A DNA stretch of 64,000 nt. It comes from Hydractinia symbiolongicarpus (taxonomy: Eukaryota; Cnidaria; Hydrozoa; Anthoathecata; Hydractiniidae). Shown piece by piece: positions 61,044 through 64,000 of the stretch. Below the pieces are notes generated by a model. The model did no database searches and was not told the origin of the DNA. It saw nothing but the letters and a program-made list of their open reading frames with translations. Both the position numbers and the translations under genes were made by a program. The stretch spans positions 12,896,001-12,960,000 of the forward strand of contig NC_079884.1 in assembly GCF_029227915.1 (NCBI RefSeq), read 5' to 3'. Within the stretch, counting starts at the first letter, position 1. Every line of letters begins with the position of its first letter.

Positions 61044-64000
61044 CAACTAAAAATAATACAAAGTTTTAATAAGAAACAATAAAAATTGGTCATTATAATT
61101 TTGATGTGAAATAATTAACAAATCGTGAATTTGGGAATGTTAGCACAATGATTCAATGACAATATATGACAATAATTAATATGACAATATATTCTAAAAG
61201 TATTAAAAAAACTCAAAAGATTATTTTTAATGATGTAAAATAAAGCACAAAACACTTTTAATTATTTTATCATTTCTCTTATATTCTTCATTAGCATAAA
61301 AATGAGATAATAGCTTAATCTATGACATCTAGTAATAATAGTGATAATATTAATCTAGTGTTTATTATTATTTTAAGATTAGAAGTATCAAGGCTTTGCT
61401 AGGGAAGCTTTAAAAAGTAGAAATACCAGTTACACATTTCTTTGGGAACTTTTTTTCCATACAGTTTATGTTTTTAATTATCCCAATTCAATTCTAAAAG
61501 CCGAAATATCTCATTAAACAAATGGCAAGAAACAGTATTCATAAGATATACATAGAGTTGTTCGCCATCAGAAAACAAACTATGAATAAAAGATATCGGT
61601 ACATATACGTACACGATGGAAAATAATTATCAACCCTATTAAAATAAACCATGTGAAAAAAGTATTTTACACATAAAAACATTAGGTTTATGAGCTTGAT
61701 CACTTATGCAAATGTAAGTGTTTAAAATGTTAAGATTCCAGAACAAAAACAATATAACTAACTAGTTCAAATTTTCAATAATTCTGGGATCACCTAAATT
61801 AAGTCAGTCATAAGATTTTATATTCTCGAATTGCAAAAATTTAACCTCTTAGGACTTCCCAGGACAAATTTCTTTCTCCTGAAATTCCCAAAGTGTGGCT
61901 ATCACCAGTCACTGAGAATCTCTAGAGATTTATTGTTCGACAATTTTTTTTCAATTTCATTATTGATGTTATTATGTATATCATCTTAATATTCATTGAA
62001 ACAAACAAAAATGTGAAGTGTTAGTGTAGAATGATTCAATTTGTGACATTTTTCATATAAAATCATATACTTTGCACTGTCACCCTGTTGTTGCGTATTA
62101 AAATTAAGCATTGCAAGACGCCATTAACACAATCAAAAGGCTTGCTTGATTAATAAAGGCGAAGACCACTTTAATCTTTTAGCACGTCAGTTTTAAAAGA
62201 ACATGTATTAAAGTGCCCAATATTGCACATAAAGAGGGCTTTTCATAGGCTGACTGTTTTGAAAATCAAAATCACACTGTCAGAAAAGCTTATTATAACA
62301 AAGAAATAAGAGATCATTCAACGTTACACGATAAAAGAGTTAAATAAAAAGATTTAAAAATTTATAAAAGATTTGAATATACTTTAATACTCTTAGACTA
62401 GAAAACTACTCTTAAATTAGACAAATCAACAAAGATTTCACATGTCATTAGTCCAAGCTACCATATTTAACTCACAGATGACAGATAATGGTAATTATAA
62501 TATAAAAAACATGTAAAATAACATATAGTCCATAGCAACATGAAAATCTCCTTACTAACAGGCCTTGCCATGGATCACTCAGATCATAAACCGCTTTGTT
62601 GCCCTTAAATTGTTTAAGGCAGAAATATGCAATCTCCTTAAAAAAAGGTTTAGACCTATTATGAAAAAAAAGCAAAAAAAAAGGTTTTTGATGCTTCCCT
62701 TTTTTATATCCCTATTTTAAAGAAAAGGATGTGTTCTAATTCATAGGTATTTCTGTGTTTTCTTCTGTTTTCTGTAAAAGTGAGTTCTTTTATTTCAAAA
62801 TATCTGTGACATCAAAATACAGAATAAACAATTCACAAAGCAAAAAAAACAAAAACATGAAGCAAGTTCAGCAAATGAATATTGTAAAAATTGAACAAAT
62901 GAAAGAATATATCTATACCAGCACAGATAAAAAATTTATGGATGATGCATCCTATAAAAACCGTGTTTCAATTTGTATTTGAAGGCTCAATCTCTTTTAG
63001 AAAACATCCACGTTGCATGCAAAGAAATTTGCCATCTTTACTTGTCTTCTTTGACAAATTCTGCTATTTCTACTGTTACCTTTCAAAATAAAAAGATATT
63101 AAAAGTATTAATTATGAAATATTTTTTTTCTTTTTGCAGGAATGGTTTCACCCAAAACCCTGTATGTTAACAACTGTTTGAACATTACTTTCTATTTTTA
63201 AATAGATAGAAGTTCAAGTTTTATCCCTTTTAGCTTACTTGCGTAGACAGGTGATCCATATGTTTAAAACTACAGGGTGTTACCTGTCTGTTAGTTGATT
63301 TTTTCTTTCTAATGACTACTAATTTTTTACTGTTATATATATATATATAGTCAATGCATTTATTTCTTAAAAACTACCTGGCAAAGTTAGTCAAAAATTT
63401 GTTGCAACAATCAAAATGATTTAAAATCTTGGATCTGTGTTAAAAGGTATTAGTGTCAGGAGAGCTGTTTCAGTTGGGACTAAAAAATTTCTAAATTTGG
63501 AGCATTCTAGAGAAAATTCCTAATTGGGACCTAACAGCTGTAATTGTAAATTTTCAGCATATTAATCTATGATCCTTAATCTTAGTTTTATATCTTCCCT
63601 TTAAAGATATCATGTATTTCAGTCCTTACATAAATCTATAAAAAAAGATTTCAAACCGCCAAACATAAAAATTTTCTTCGTGTTTATATACAAACCTAAA
63701 GAATATTTACACTTTGTGTTATAATTCACTATTATAGGTGTGTCCCATGCGGCTGTCAAATAAAGATTTCGTGCAAAGGGGACAAATGGCCATTTTGTAA
63801 ATACGTAAAGAATCAAATAGGTGCCTAGACACTTATGTCACGTACTTTATTTCCTGAATGGTGCTTATTTGAGCAGGTGCTTGTGAGTGCATGTGATAGA
63901 CAAAAATTCCTGTAGATATTTTTCGGTCTAGAAACTAGTTTCATTCAAAGAACATCTAATTTTCTAAATAAAATTTTACAAATAACTGTGGAATGAATCA
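61044..64000. other. AT-rich region without recognised genes
   Basis: It should contain the promoter and leader exon of the coiled-coil gene near its left edge. A short TA repeat is at about 63334-63349. Open frames of 60-75 codons at 62472-62675, 62755-62982, 62973-63170 and 63619-63816 have no recognisable content and look fortuitous. Confidence 0.4.

Overview
The window is animal nuclear DNA: AT-rich, with genes cut into many short exons at ordinary GT/AG splice sites, long introns, and many decayed transposons. Every gene I can name (DNMT1, whirlin, SET, FNBP4, a class C GPCR, MEI4) is a metazoan gene. The degree of divergence, the intron-rich structure and the repeat types suggest a non-bilaterian animal, most likely a cnidarian and perhaps a hydrozoan. 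That placement is inference. Exon models were built by hand from reading frame, splice dinucleotides and phase. Where I give a full model, the phases close and the coding length is a multiple of three.

Layout. 1-4049 (+): last six exons of DNMT1. 4957-11260 (-): an 11-exon whirlin gene, convergent with DNMT1. 12556-18108 (+): the five-exon histone chaperone SET, with a tRNA-type SINE and a tandem pair of Helitron-like elements in its introns. 20024-21780 (+): a gene for a secreted, acidic, Asn/Asp/Glu-rich protein of no family I know, with possible further 3' exons up to 22240. 22731-23879 (-): an ankyrin-repeat protein resembling ANKRD34. 25566-34006 (-): a complete 17-exon FNBP4. 35959-39310: a nested transposon graveyard (Harbinger, LINE, Helitron-like). 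40582-46453 (-): a two-exon mGluR-like receptor whose single intron holds interlocked inverted-repeat elements. 48162-56313 (-): a complete 10-exon MEI4 with a decayed autonomous Helitron in one intron. 58293-61043 (-): a 916-residue coiled-coil protein I cannot assign. 61044-64000: no gene seen.

The genes do not form an operon-like unit. They are ordinary neighbours: DNA methylation maintenance (DNMT1), PDZ scaffolding (whirlin), chromatin chaperoning (SET), a WW-domain nuclear protein (FNBP4), cell-surface signalling (GPCR) and meiotic break formation (MEI4). The most useful results are the hand-recovered MEI4 and the hidden C-terminal PDZ of whirlin, neither visible as long open frames; the unknown secreted protein; a short terminal-inverted-repeat element family with 9-bp target duplications; and several near-perfect palindromes in introns.
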